Shown here one piece after another: positions 1 through 8,022 of a stretch of DNA of 15,707 nucleotides. The notes beneath the pieces are model-generated. The model saw nothing but the letters and a program-made list of their open reading frames with translations, searched no databases and was not told the DNA's origin. Positions within the stretch are counted from its first letter, which is position 1; every line of letters starts with the position of its first letter. The stretch is from JAKVAV01 sp964651785 (lineage in GTDB: Bacteria; Bacteroidota; Bacteroidia; Flavobacteriales_D; Cryomorphaceae), in the NCBI GenBank assembly GCA_964651785.1, contig CAZYWJ010000073.1, forward strand, positions 1 to 15,707, read 5' to 3'. The translations under genes were made by a program, and so were the position numbers.

Positions 1-563
1 CTCCTAAAAGTCAAATTTATCCTCGCCTCACTCACCTTCTTGCTCTTCCGTAGTGTATGAAGCCAATGCTCCTGAGTAGGTGGTTTCATCACCAGCAGGC
101 TTCCGTTTTGTAAATTCGTGGAAACGACTTCTTTCGTGCGGCGGTGCTTAAAAGAGAATTTACGCTCCGCACCTAAGCTCACCGAGGCAATCGACGCATT
201 CGGGTCAAGTTCCGGCTCATTATCGCTATGCCAACCCATATAGTCATCGCCATCGTGATAGAAGTTGAGCAAGCAAGAGTTAAATGTTTCTCCTGAAATT
301 TTTTCGACCGCTGCCTTTATCTTTTTCAGCGTTTCCGACCAGGGTAGTGCCTTGCGGCTAATATGCGAGTAGGTGTAGTCCAATGGCTCATCGCCATACC
401 AAGCAGTCAACCGCCGCATAGTGATTCTCTTTCCAAACATTACCACTTCGTCTTGCTTCCATTCGATTTCTTCCTTGATCTTTTCAAAAAGTATCTCGTC
501 AGAAAGAAAGTGATTTCCCTCAATCAGAAAGGCGGCCCCATCGTAAGGAAGGAGATTGGTCAC
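1..563 (-). CDS. AlkB-type 2OG-Fe(II) oxygenase (3' end cut by window edge)
   Basis: Read from the sequence as 187 codons open to the left edge. The family oxidatively removes alkyl groups from nucleic-acid bases (or other substrates) using Fe(II) and 2-oxoglutarate. Visible signatures: an N-terminal LLPYDGAAFLI strand, NFY at 100-102, the HSD iron-binding motif (His112, Asp114), the third iron ligand His169 in HWLHTLRK, and the closing ARINLTFR block with Arg181 and Arg187 that bind 2-oxoglutarate in this family. The protein resembles the short ALKBH2/3-like bacterial forms, so only a few C-terminal residues should be missing. The start is taken as GTG at 563, whose GTGA overlaps the stop of the upstream DUF3817 gene; an AAGGAG-like stretch lies just before it. 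The next Met (42) would remove conserved N-terminal sequence. Last visible gene of the efflux operon. Family assignment is firm; substrate is not known. Confidence 0.9.
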   Translation of the reverse strand, partial: MTNLLPYDGAAFLIEGNHFLSDEILFEKIKEEIEWKQDEVVMFGKRITMRRLTAWYGDEPLDYTYSHISRKALPWSETLKKIKAAVEKISGETFNSCLLNFYHDGDDYMGWHSDNEPELDPNASIASVSLGAERKFSFKHRRTKEVVSTNLQNGSLLVMKPPTQEHWLHTLRKSKKVSEARINLTFR

Positions 564-853
564 GCCCTTTCTCCTTCTCTTTTCAAAACTACGGGATCCA
601 AGTACAGCGGACCACCCGGAAGGATGGAAGCCAAGGCCAATAACAAGAAGCTTGTGAACTTCCACTTGCGCTCAAAGCCGTTGAGCAGAGCAGAGCCTAC
701 GTAGGCCAAGAACAAGACTCCGTGAATCATTCCCACCACCGATACGGCTTGCGGCATATCTGCCAAATACTTCAGCGGCATAGCCACAAAAAAGAGGAGG
801 AGAGAGGAGATTCCCTCGATTTTCCCGATAAGGATAAACTGTTTCAAATTCAT
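560..853 (-). CDS. DUF3817 family small membrane protein
   Basis: A 97-residue inner-membrane protein with three likely membrane segments: about 14-32, 38-60 and 68-85. The stretch KIEGISSLLLFFVAMPLKYL followed by VVGMIHGVLFLAYV matches the DUF3817 family (YdzA-like), whose function is unknown. The conserved E and the MxHG segment are present and the length is normal for the family. ATG at 853 comes 1 nt after the TolC stop, and the TGA end overlaps the GTG of the alkB-like gene, so it is translated as part of the efflux operon. Whether it helps efflux or just shares transcription cannot be told from sequence. Confidence 0.85.
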   Translation of the reverse strand: MNLKQFILIGKIEGISSLLLFFVAMPLKYLADMPQAVSVVGMIHGVLFLAYVGSALLNGFERKWKFTSFLLLALASILPGGPLYLDPVVLKREGERA

Positions 854-854
854 A

Positions 855-2162
855 TTACTCTATTAAAATACCCGCTTCGTATAACAAACCGAGCTCGGCC
901 AATTTTGTTAAGATTCGTTGCCGTACAATGGCCGTTTGCGCGTCGCTCAGGTTGAGTTGGGCGTTTCGCAATTCGATGCCCGTAATCTGACCCGTAGCAA
1001 AAGCATCCTGACTTCTGGAATAGTTGGTTCGGGCCAATTCCAGGTTACGCTCGCTGATATCAAGCAATTCCAAATTGGTGAGGTAGGTATCATAAGCATT
1101 GTTGACCAATCGGACCACCTCATTGCGTGATCGCTCCATTTCTACCTCGGCTATTTCGCGGTTTAGCTTGGCATTGGCTATGTTTCGTTGCACGCGATTG
1201 CCATCGAAAATATTGAAGCGAAAGGTCAGGCCCGCATTCCATCCGAGGTTCTCCTGCGTATTCAGAAAGTTCGCTTCAAAATCGCTGTATTGATATTGGT
1301 AAGCGGCATTGGCTGCCAGCGTAGGCCAAATATCAGACTGAGCCACATCCAGATTTTCTTCTGCCGTATAAAGACTGTTGCGGGCACGCAGGTAGGCCGT
1401 ATTCTCCTGCATGGCCTTGTTGAGAAGCTCTTGCTTGTCCAATAAGGAAGCCAGCTCGTATTCATCGCTCAAGACCAAGGAAGTATCAGCGGAGATGCCC
1501 ATAGCTATGTAGAGGTTGCGCAAGCCTCGGGAGTACTCCAATCGGGTTTGGGCCAGATTGATGCTGTCCCGGCGCAAATCTACTTCAGCGTTGAGTACTT
1601 GAAGCTTGGTGGTATTGCCATAATTGTAATTCTGGTCGGCGCGTTCCAAGCGGTTTTGCGAAAGCTCCACCGTTTCGATAAGGATATCCACTTCTTCTTG
1701 GAGCCTGAGTGCTTCCAGATAGCGGTTGGACACTTGCAGCGTGGTGTTTTCCATGGCCAGGCGCTGTCTCAGGCGAGCATCTTCGCTCAGGCTTTGCAAT
1801 TGGTTGAGAAAGTGAATTCGTCTGCCGCCGTTAAAGAGCGTATATTCCAAATTGGCACTGGCACCGTAAGCTATGGTAGTTGCGCCATCCTGACTGATGG
1901 GCGGCTGCTCGGGGTTGGTAAAAGTTACCTCAGTGTTCTGCTTGCTGTAAGATCCGTTTGCCTGCAAAAATACCGATGGCAAAAAGCCCGCGTTTCCGAG
2001 TTCAGCCTTATTCTCTTCTATTTCGTAAGAATAGGCTGCCACTCGTACATCGTAATTTTGTTCAAGTGCAATGCTTATGGCCTGATTAAGATCCACTTCT
2101 TGGGCCATTGCCCTTGAGGCAAATAACAGAAGCAAAAGAATGAATTGAAATACTGTCTTCAT
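855..2162 (-). CDS. TolC family outer-membrane efflux channel
   Basis: A 435-residue outer-membrane channel subunit that would trimerise to form the exit duct of the tripartite pump. A signal peptide is clear (MKTVFQ, hydrophobic core, cleavage after AMA before Gln22). The mature part shows the duplicated TolC layout: two OEP halves (about 22-215 and 235-430), each with long amphipathic helices and the recurrent SYEIEENKAELGNAGFLPSV / ARNSLYTAEENLDVAQSDIWPTL type of motif. Length is usual for the family. ATG at 2162 overlaps the stop of the pump gene (ATGA), which argues for translational coupling and for stoichiometric production with the pump. No truncation or frameshift seen. Confidence 0.95.
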   Translation of the reverse strand: MKTVFQFILLLLLFASRAMAQEVDLNQAISIALEQNYDVRVAAYSYEIEENKAELGNAGFLPSVFLQANGSYSKQNTEVTFTNPEQPPISQDGATTIAYGASANLEYTLFNGGRRIHFLNQLQSLSEDARLRQRLAMENTTLQVSNRYLEALRLQEEVDILIETVELSQNRLERADQNYNYGNTTKLQVLNAEVDLRRDSINLAQTRLEYSRGLRNLYIAMGISADTSLVLSDEYELASLLDKQELLNKAMQENTAYLRARNSLYTAEENLDVAQSDIWPTLAANAAYQYQYSDFEANFLNTQENLGWNAGLTFRFNIFDGNRVQRNIANAKLNREIAEVEMERSRNEVVRLVNNAYDTYLTNLELLDISERNLELARTNYSRSQDAFATGQITGIELRNAQLNLSDAQTAIVRQRILTKLAELGLLYEAGILIE

Positions 2163-5100
2163 GATTCACTAATGGTTATTTTTTCTCGATTCGCTCTTTT
2201 TACTGCTTGCTCCATTGATTCCTTCTCCGGCTTCTTCCCCTCCCAAAGCCATTTGGCCAATACCTTTACTCGATTGGTAAAGGATAGGGTGATGGGAAGA
2301 AAGATCATGACCAGCAATGAGCCCACGATCATACCGTAGGCGATGGAGATGGCCATGGGAATGAGAAACTGCGCTTGAAAACTCTTTTCGAAAATGAGCG
2401 GGCCGAGTCCGGCAGAGGTAGTGACCGTGGTCAAAAAGATGGGACGGAAACGCGTATTGGTGGTTTGTTTCAGCGCGTCGTTGAACTTCATGCCTTCCGC
2501 CAAGTAGCCATTGAAGGCATTGATGTAAACCAAGCCGTCGTTGAGCAAAATCCCCACCAAGGCGATAATCCCCAGGAAGCTCAGGATACTCATCGGTTGA
2601 CCGTGGATGTAATGCCCCCAAGCCGCACCGATTAGTCCGAACGGAATCAAGAGCAACAAAGCAAAAGACTGACTGTAGGAGCGGAAGCTGATAATGAGAA
2701 TGGCCAAAATCAATATCAAAATGACCGGTCCGACGGAAGCCACTGATTTTTGCAATTTTGCCGTATCGCGCTGTTGCCCTTCAAAGCTGACATCAATGCC
2801 CGGATATTTGGCCAGGATGGGTGGCAGAATTTCCGATTGAACCTTGCCGATGAATTGCGGAACGTTCACATCCAGCGAAGCCACTTCTCCTTCCAAGGTG
2901 ATTTCTCTTTTACCATCCCGGTGATTGATGGCAATAAGCCCGTCTTGGGGTTCGAGTTTAGCCACATCCTTCACCGCTACCAAAGTGCCGTCGGGAGCGC
3001 GTACCTGCATGTTTTGGAGTTGGTCCAAGCTCTGCCTGTCTTCTAAGGCATAGCGTACCCAAACCTTCACTTCGTCGTCTCCGCGTTGCAGTCGCTGGGC
3101 TTCGTAGCCGAAGAATCCGCTGCGAATCTGACTGATCAAGCTGAGTTCGGTAAATCCCATTGCCCGTCCGGCATCACTGAGCGATACGTTTAATTCGGGT
3201 TGGTCGACCTTGTCATTGGTCACCAAATCCTTAGCCTTGCCCGTTTGCATGATTTCTCGCTTCAGCTCGTCGATGGCCTGCCTTATTTTGTCGTAATCCC
3301 TTCCCGAGAGCGAGATGTTGATCGGTTTCCCGAAAGGAGTCTGTGTGGCGTAACTCAACTTTTCGGCACGCGGAATGGGTCCGACTATTTGCCGCAGGTC
3401 GTTGGAGATGTTGAAGCTTCGGATAGGACGCTCTTCCGAACCGACCAGATAAATGGTGGCCAAAGCCTGATTGCTCTGCGGACCGAAACGCACCTCGTAG
3501 TCGGTGAAGATTTCTTTTCCGACCTCCTCACTTTCGGCGTATCGGGCATTGAGTTTTTTTACCCGATCCATGATGTAGTTCATCGTTTCTACGGTCACTT
3601 CTTCCGAAGTTCCCGAAGGAAGCTCTAAGTCCACATTTACTTGATTTTGCTCGATGTTCGGGAAGAAAACGGCTTGAATCATCCCACCGCGAAACGCACC
3701 GATGGTAAGTACGAAAGCAGCCAGAATCACCAACAAGGTGAAAATCTTATTGTGAACCGTGAAGTCCATCACGGGTTGGAAGATATTGTCGCGAAACCGT
3801 AACAATACCTGCTCTACCTTCTCTTTTGTTTTATTGGGTTTGGCTTCATCCGAAAGGTCTTTGATATGGGCCAGATGGGCAGGCAAGAATAGGAGCACTT
3901 CTATAAGCGAAAAGCCCAAAGCGGCAATTACCACGATGGCCACATCGCCGAAGAACTCACCCAATCGGCCTTCTATGAAAATAAAGAAGGAGAAGGCCAC
4001 ACAGGTGGTCAAAATGGCGGAATAAACCGATGGCAAAACCTCTGCGGTTCCGTCGATGACTGCCCTCAGACGACTCTTCCCTCGCTCGTAATGTTGAAAG
4101 ATGTTTTCGCCGACCACAATCCCGTCGTCTACCAAGATACCGATGACCAATATCATCCCGAAGAGAGAAAGCACGTTGATGGTAATTCCTACCAGATTGG
4201 CAATGATGAACATCCCCAAAAAGGAAATGGGAATACCCACCGCCACCCAAAAGGCAAGGCGGATACGCAAGAACAATGCGAGAAGGATGAATACCAGAAT
4301 CGCTCCCAGAATACCGTTTTCCTGAAGCAGGGAGATGCGCTCTTTCAAATTGACCGTCCCGTCTTGGACCAGCTCCAGCTTTACCGCACCGCCGCGTTTA
4401 TTGAATTCCGCGATGTATTCGTCTACGGCATCTGCGGCGTCCAAAATATTCTCCTCGTTTAGTGTATTGACTGTAATCAGGATGGCCCGTTTATCGTTGT
4501 AGTAAGCCGAATTAGTAGTTTCGGCGCGATCTTCCTTCACGTCGGCTACATCTCTCAGCTCTACCCGGCGACCGTCGGGCAATACTTTGATCACCGCATC
4601 CAGCAGTTGGTTGGCGGTGTATTCCTTATGGTCGGAGCGGATGATGGTTTCGGTTTCCGATTTGATTCGGCCTCCCGTCACCTCAATGTTTTGCCCGCTG
4701 ATGGCATTGGCAATGTCTTGAAAACTCAAGCCGAAAGCCCGCAGGTCATTTTCCCTCACCGCCACTTCTACTTCCGCGTCAGAATAGCCGTAGACCTCTA
4801 TCTGCGAAATGTCGGGCAGCGAGCGCAATTCGTCTTCCACCAAGTCGGCGGTTTCCTCCAACGTATTGATCGACACATCGCCTACCAAGGCAATCTTTGA
4901 GGTAAAGTTTACCACTTCCCGCACGTAGGTCACGATTTGCTCCATCCCTTCCGGGAAATTGGAAATCTGATCCACCGCGTTTTTGACGTCTTGCAATACC
5001 AGATCGGCATCGGCCTTGCTCAGAATCTCCACCTCGATGGTGGCGGAGTTTTCACTACTCGTTGACGTTACACGGTCTATTCCCGTCACCCCTTTCAAGT

Positions 5101-5311
5101 TGTCTTCGATCTTCAGCGTGATGCCTTCTTCGATTTCTGCCGGCGAGGCACCCGGATAGGTGGCATTGATGATGATGAACTTCTCTTCTTGCGCGGGAAA
5201 GAACGAAGTGTTCATTCGCTTGGCCGATATGACGCCTCCCACGATGACCAAAATCATCCCGAGGTAGACCAACAATTGGTTTTGAACAAAAAATGCGATG
5301 ATCTTTTTCAT
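2159..5311 (-). CDS. RND efflux pump inner-membrane permease (AcrB-like superfamily)
   Basis: A 1050-residue proton-driven exporter of the HAE/AcrB superfamily, full length. It begins with the first TM helix (about 10-30), then a large periplasmic porter loop starting with the NATYPGASPAEIEE motif (49-62), TM2-TM6 (about 333-480), a second TM7 and periplasmic loop, and TM8-TM12 at the end. The TM4 motif GILVDDGIVV (391-400) has both proton-carrying acidic residues (Asp395, Asp396). In TM10 the site that is Lys-Asn in AcrB reads Asn-Asp (about 924-925, GILLNDGLVY), so the AcrB-type relay lysine is absent. The second half also has RFRPIFLTTVTTSAG. Overlaps 4 bp with the adaptor gene upstream and with tolC downstream. 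Substrates may be drugs, dyes, lipids or solvents; metal export is less likely from the motifs but is not excluded. Confidence 0.95.
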   Translation of the reverse strand: MKKIIAFFVQNQLLVYLGMILVIVGGVISAKRMNTSFFPAQEEKFIIINATYPGASPAEIEEGITLKIEDNLKGVTGIDRVTSTSSENSATIEVEILSKADADLVLQDVKNAVDQISNFPEGMEQIVTYVREVVNFTSKIALVGDVSINTLEETADLVEDELRSLPDISQIEVYGYSDAEVEVAVRENDLRAFGLSFQDIANAISGQNIEVTGGRIKSETETIIRSDHKEYTANQLLDAVIKVLPDGRRVELRDVADVKEDRAETTNSAYYNDKRAILITVNTLNEENILDAADAVDEYIAEFNKRGGAVKLELVQDGTVNLKERISLLQENGILGAILVFILLALFLRIRLAFWVAVGIPISFLGMFIIANLVGITINVLSLFGMILVIGILVDDGIVVGENIFQHYERGKSRLRAVIDGTAEVLPSVYSAILTTCVAFSFFIFIEGRLGEFFGDVAIVVIAALGFSLIEVLLFLPAHLAHIKDLSDEAKPNKTKEKVEQVLLRFRDNIFQPVMDFTVHNKIFTLLVILAAFVLTIGAFRGGMIQAVFFPNIEQNQVNVDLELPSGTSEEVTVETMNYIMDRVKKLNARYAESEEVGKEIFTDYEVRFGPQSNQALATIYLVGSEERPIRSFNISNDLRQIVGPIPRAEKLSYATQTPFGKPINISLSGRDYDKIRQAIDELKREIMQTGKAKDLVTNDKVDQPELNVSLSDAGRAMGFTELSLISQIRSGFFGYEAQRLQRGDDEVKVWVRYALEDRQSLDQLQNMQVRAPDGTLVAVKDVAKLEPQDGLIAINHRDGKREITLEGEVASLDVNVPQFIGKVQSEILPPILAKYPGIDVSFEGQQRDTAKLQKSVASVGPVILILILAILIISFRSYSQSFALLLLIPFGLIGAAWGHYIHGQPMSILSFLGIIALVGILLNDGLVYINAFNGYLAEGMKFNDALKQTTNTRFRPIFLTTVTTSAGLGPLIFEKSFQAQFLIPMAISIAYGMIVGSLLVMIFLPITLSFTNRVKVLAKWLWEGKKPEKESMEQAVKRANREKITISES

Positions 5312-6420
5312 AAGTCTACCGGTGCTACTTTGGAACCGTTCAAGGATTCGTTGTGCTTGTCTATAATCACATTCACGGGTTGCGATATGTCCGAAATGAT
5401 GGCTTTTTCACCATTCTTGTAGGCTACATTTACCTGGTTGAGCTTGGCCACCGAATCTTCCACGAGGTATATTTGGCTTTCGCCAACCAAGGCTTCGAGA
5501 GGCAGCTCGATGGCTTGCGGTATTTCTCCCGCAGGTATTTTTCCCTGCAGGTAAATCCCGCTTTTGGCATCTGGATCATTCACGGCTGCGTATACCTTCA
5601 CCTGTTGGGTTTGCGGATCTACCGAATCATTGATCCGCACCACACGCGCTTGGTATTCAGTACCCGTATTCACATCCTCCATTTCGAAAACGGTGCCCAC
5701 GCTCATGTACGCTACATCGGTATAGCTCACGCCCGCTTCCAGCTCGTATCGCCCTTTGCTGATAAAGCGACCCAAAGGTTGACCTACCCGCACCAAGGTC
5801 GATTCATCCAGCTCTACCGAGGTTAGCGATCCGCGAAAAGGCGCGCGAATGATGTGCTTTTCCAGTCGGGTTTCCAGTTCCTGCACGCTGTAGTATTGCG
5901 CAAAAATCTCTCTGCCGCTCAGGAAGAGCTTCAGTTTCTTGTCGTCTACCGAAGGTAGCTCCTTCAGCCTTTGGTCGGTTTCGATGGAGAACAGGTATTC
6001 TTCCCATCGGGCGGCGGCATCGGGAAAGTCGAGTTTCAGGTCGGGAATAACCGAAGCCACCAAGCTTTGAAAGCTGCTGCGACGCGCACTGAGGGTGCTT
6101 TGCAGCTCATCACTGTTGATGCGTAAAAGCACTTCGCCATCGCTGAAGGTGATGCCTTCTTTAAACGCTTTATTGCCAAAGTTGGCTTTGCCGCCCACCT
6201 CGGCGTAGAGCATCACCGATTGCTCGGGAATGAGCCTTCCCGTAATGGGGATGGTGCGCACCAAAGTGTCGGGGGTCTTTCGCTCCATGCGAACTGCCGT
6301 GCGCAATTCCACCTCTTCGGGGCGAGCTGAATCCTCGCCGGTCAGCATGCCCGAGGTTAAGATGGCTATGGCCAATATGACCACGCCCGCGGCGATGATG
6401 ATAATCTGTCTTTTCTTCAT
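5308..6420 (-). CDS. RND efflux periplasmic adaptor subunit (membrane fusion protein)
   Basis: A 370-residue adaptor linking the RND pump to the TolC-like channel. Residues about 5-25 form one hydrophobic N-terminal segment (IIIIAAGVVILAIAILTSG) with no lipobox, so it is probably an uncleaved membrane anchor. A lipoyl/barrel-sandwich half follows (ITGRLIPEQSVMLYAEVGGK), then a helical hairpin about 105-195, the second lipoyl half (IIRAPFRGSLTSVELDESTL), and a beta-barrel plus membrane-proximal domain (ELPLEALVGESQIYLVEDS). The IRAPF(R/D)G signature is typical of the family. ATG at 6420 overlaps the tetR stop, and its own stop overlaps the pump start. Confidence 0.93.
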   Translation of the reverse strand: MKKRQIIIIAAGVVILAIAILTSGMLTGEDSARPEEVELRTAVRMERKTPDTLVRTIPITGRLIPEQSVMLYAEVGGKANFGNKAFKEGITFSDGEVLLRINSDELQSTLSARRSSFQSLVASVIPDLKLDFPDAAARWEEYLFSIETDQRLKELPSVDDKKLKLFLSGREIFAQYYSVQELETRLEKHIIRAPFRGSLTSVELDESTLVRVGQPLGRFISKGRYELEAGVSYTDVAYMSVGTVFEMEDVNTGTEYQARVVRINDSVDPQTQQVKVYAAVNDPDAKSGIYLQGKIPAGEIPQAIELPLEALVGESQIYLVEDSVAKLNQVNVAYKNGEKAIISDISQPVNVIIDKHNESLNGSKVAPVDL

Positions 6421-7022
6421 TGTGGTTTGATCGATGTTATAAATCTTGTCATGGCTTCGCGCAGTGCCTCTTCAGCGTCGGTATCTCCGAAGAAACGCTC
6501 GCGCGCCAAGTCGGGGGGCAATTGGGTGGCAAAGAAGGTGTAGCCTTTTATCAAGGCAATGAAATTGGTGATGAGGTCCATGCATTCATCTTCGCGACAA
6601 GCAATTTCCTTCATCAGTCTCTTTGCGATTTCTCGTCCTTTGCACATTCCGTCAAAGACGGTTTTCTTAAACCACTCGGGCGAGTCGGTGGCAAACATAA
6701 GCGAGTGCATGGCCTCATTTTCTTTGGCAAATCGAAATCGGGCTACGGCCAAAGCCAGCAGTTTTTCGTCAGAACTTGTTTCGGCTTCCACTGCCTCAAC
6801 GACCGAGTAGTGGAGCAGATCAAAACCTCTTTCCACGATGGATCGGGTCAGGGCATCTTTGTTTTCGAAGTATTGGTACAGTACCGGCGGCTTGTAGTTC
6901 AGCCTTCCGGCAATGGCCCTTACGGTCACTTTACTCCAGCCTTGCTCTCGAGCCAGATCTATGGCTTCGCTGATGATGCGCTCTCGGGAAACGGTAGTCC
7001 TATGTGATTGATTTGATTCCAA
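6417..7022 (-). CDS. TetR/AcrR family transcriptional repressor of the efflux operon
   Basis: A 201-residue regulator and first gene of the operon. The N-terminal TetR HTH covers about 12-62: RERIISEAIDLAREQGWSKV, then TVRAIAGRLNYKPPVLYQYF, then ENKDAL. The C-terminal ligand/dimer part is helical and resembles the WHG-type TetR C-domain (inference). The start is TTG at 7022: there is no in-frame ATG or GTG before the HTH, and an upstream in-frame stop lies 10 codons before. A -7-like CACCTTTG sits 8 nt before the TTG, so the transcript would be nearly leaderless. The palindrome beside this promoter (7201-7220) is the natural candidate operator, giving autoregulation relieved by a pump substrate. 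The ligand is unknown. Confidence 0.92.
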   Translation of the reverse strand: MESNQSHRTTVSRERIISEAIDLAREQGWSKVTVRAIAGRLNYKPPVLYQYFENKDALTRSIVERGFDLLHYSVVEAVEAETSSDEKLLALAVARFRFAKENEAMHSLMFATDSPEWFKKTVFDGMCKGREIAKRLMKEIACREDECMDLITNFIALIKGYTFFATQLPPDLARERFFGDTDAEEALREAMTRFITSIKPQ

Positions 7023-7061
7023 TTCGGGCGCAAAGGTGGGGAATCTAACTTAGTTAGATAA
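7007..7061. repeat. 55-bp contig-end duplicate, left copy
   Basis: These 55 bases (starting ATTGATTTG, ending GTTAGATAA) are identical to 7162-7216 on the other side of the N run. They contain the first codons of tetR and half of its operator. Most likely both contigs end in the same k-mer overlap, and the chromosome holds one copy. Confidence 0.9.
7031..7038 (-). promoter_or_regulatory. -7 element of the tetR-efflux operon promoter
   Basis: CACCTTTG on the minus strand, followed by CGCCCGAA and the TTG start. It differs from the Bacteroidota -7 consensus TAnnTTTG at one position. The same bases recur at 7186-7193 in the second copy beside the gap. Confidence 0.5.
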
Positions 7062-7161
7062 NNNNNNNNNNNNNNNNNNNNNNNNNNNNNNNNNNNNNNN
7101 NNNNNNNNNNNNNNNNNNNNNNNNNNNNNNNNNNNNNNNNNNNNNNNNNNNNNNNNNNNNN
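7062..7161. other. Scaffold gap of exactly 100 N
   Basis: A run of 100 N, the usual placeholder for a gap of unknown size. The identical 55-bp flanks suggest the true gap length is zero (overlap) rather than missing sequence. Any reading frame across it is artificial. Confidence 0.97.
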
Positions 7162-7216
7162 ATTGATTTGATTCCAATTCGGGCGCAAAGGTGGGGAATC
7201 TAACTTAGTTAGATAA
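7162..7216. repeat. 55-bp contig-end duplicate, right copy
   Basis: Exact direct copy of 7007-7061. This copy is the useful one, because the sequence continues without interruption into the operator and the toxin-antitoxin promoter. Confidence 0.9.
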
Positions 7217-7220
7217 CTAA
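7201..7220. promoter_or_regulatory. Candidate TetR operator between divergent promoters
   Basis: TAACTTAGTTAGATAACTAA contains a perfect 7-bp inverted repeat, TTAGTTA-GA-TAACTAA (7205-7220), and an overlapping smaller one, TAACT-T-AGTTA (7201-7211), giving three alternating half-sites. It lies between the minus-strand -7 of tetR (7186-7193 copy) and the plus-strand -7 at 7231-7238, at the place of the -33 element for both. Size and position fit a TetR-family operator; which protein binds is inference. Confidence 0.6.
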
Positions 7221-7230
7221 AAATTCAGAT

Positions 7231-7238
7231 TAATTTTG
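7231..7238 (+). promoter_or_regulatory. -7 element of the UPF0175/DUF3368 promoter
   Basis: TAATTTTG matches TAnnTTTG completely. A TTAG at 7205-7208, inside the operator, is 22 bp upstream and could act as a weak -33. Transcription would start about 7243-7246, leaving a leader of roughly 55 nt before ATG 7301. Confidence 0.5.
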
Positions 7239-7300
7239 GAGTGGATGAGGTTAGACTGCATGAGTATGACTTTGTTTTTATCTTAGTAAAAAAGTATTTT

Positions 7301-7543
7301 ATGGCTGTCGTAATTTCTGATGACATTCTCAAAAGAATTGAACTCACCGGGAGTGAGCTCGTCATTGAGTTGGCATGTTACCTTTATCAGAAGAAGAGGT
7401 TAAGTACGGGCAAGGCCCGTGAGTTGGCTCAATTAAGTCATATGGACTTTCAAAAAGAATTGGCGAAACGCGATATTAGCATTCACTACGATCAGGATGA
7501 TTTAGATCTGGATATGAAGAATCTTGGAATAGATTTTTCATGA
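7301..7543 (+). CDS. UPF0175 family protein, likely antitoxin
   Basis: An 80-residue protein. The core GSELVIELACYLYQKKRLST followed by GKARELAQLSHMDFQ is the UPF0175 signature, and the C-terminal KRDISIHYDQDDLDLDMKNL is the typical tail. UPF0175 proteins are small HTH-like proteins that commonly precede PIN-like toxins. ATG 7301 is chosen because the family normally begins only a few residues before the first strand; an in-frame GTG at 7241 would add 20 residues, but it lies at or before the expected transcript start. The ATGA at its end overlaps the DUF3368 start, the classic toxin-antitoxin arrangement. Base composition is more AT-rich than the efflux operon, which suggests a separately acquired module. 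Confidence 0.87.
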   Translation: MAVVISDDILKRIELTGSELVIELACYLYQKKRLSTGKARELAQLSHMDFQKELAKRDISIHYDQDDLDLDMKNLGIDFS

Positions 7544-8022
7544 TTGTCGTAAGCGATACCTCTGCCATTAGCAACTTGATTCATATTAATCAGTTGGGTT
7601 TGCTGAAAGACTTGTTTGATGAGCTCATTATTAGTCCGGCTGTTAAACGCGAGTTATTTCAGGATGGTAAACACATACATCACTTAGAAAAACAAGACTG
7701 GATTCGAGTAGAATACCCTTCCGATCACGAGCTTGTTCAGAAATTATTGACTGAATTGGATCTGGGTGAGTCAGAATCAATCGCCTTGGCAAAGGAGAAG
7801 AAAGCGGACTTTCTACTCATAGATGAATATTTGGGGCGGACGATTGCTCATTCTTTGGATATAAAAATTGTCGGAGTATTGGGGGTTTTAATATTGGCTA
7901 AGCGTCATGGTCTCATTGAAGAAGTCAGGATCCACATTCAAGCACTTTATTCAGTAGGTTTTCGATTAAATAAAGAACTTGTCAATTCCGTTCTCAAAAG
8001 GTTGGATGAAAGTCTACTTTGA
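7540..8022 (+). CDS. DUF3368 PIN-like protein, likely toxin
   Basis: A 160-residue protein of the DUF3368 family, related to PIN-domain (VapC-like) ribonucleases. The acidic residues expected of a PIN metal centre are visible: Asp6 in VVSDTSAISNL, Glu38 in SPAVKRELF, Glu77/Glu79 in LDLGESESIALA, and Asp95 in LLIDEYLGRTIA. It overlaps the UPF0175 gene by 4 bp, so the pair is probably co-translated, with the UPF0175 protein neutralising this one. RNA cleavage is inferred from the fold family; the target is unknown. The ORF is intact. Confidence 0.87.
   Translation: MIVVSDTSAISNLIHINQLGLLKDLFDELIISPAVKRELFQDGKHIHHLEKQDWIRVEYPSDHELVQKLLTELDLGESESIALAKEKKADFLLIDEYLGRTIAHSLDIKIVGVLGVLILAKRHGLIEEVRIHIQALYSVGFRLNKELVNSVLKRLDESLL

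Noticed and set aside
6959..7177. Minus-strand reading frame across the N run
   Set aside because: It contains unknown residues from the 100 N and merely joins two copies of the tetR start region.
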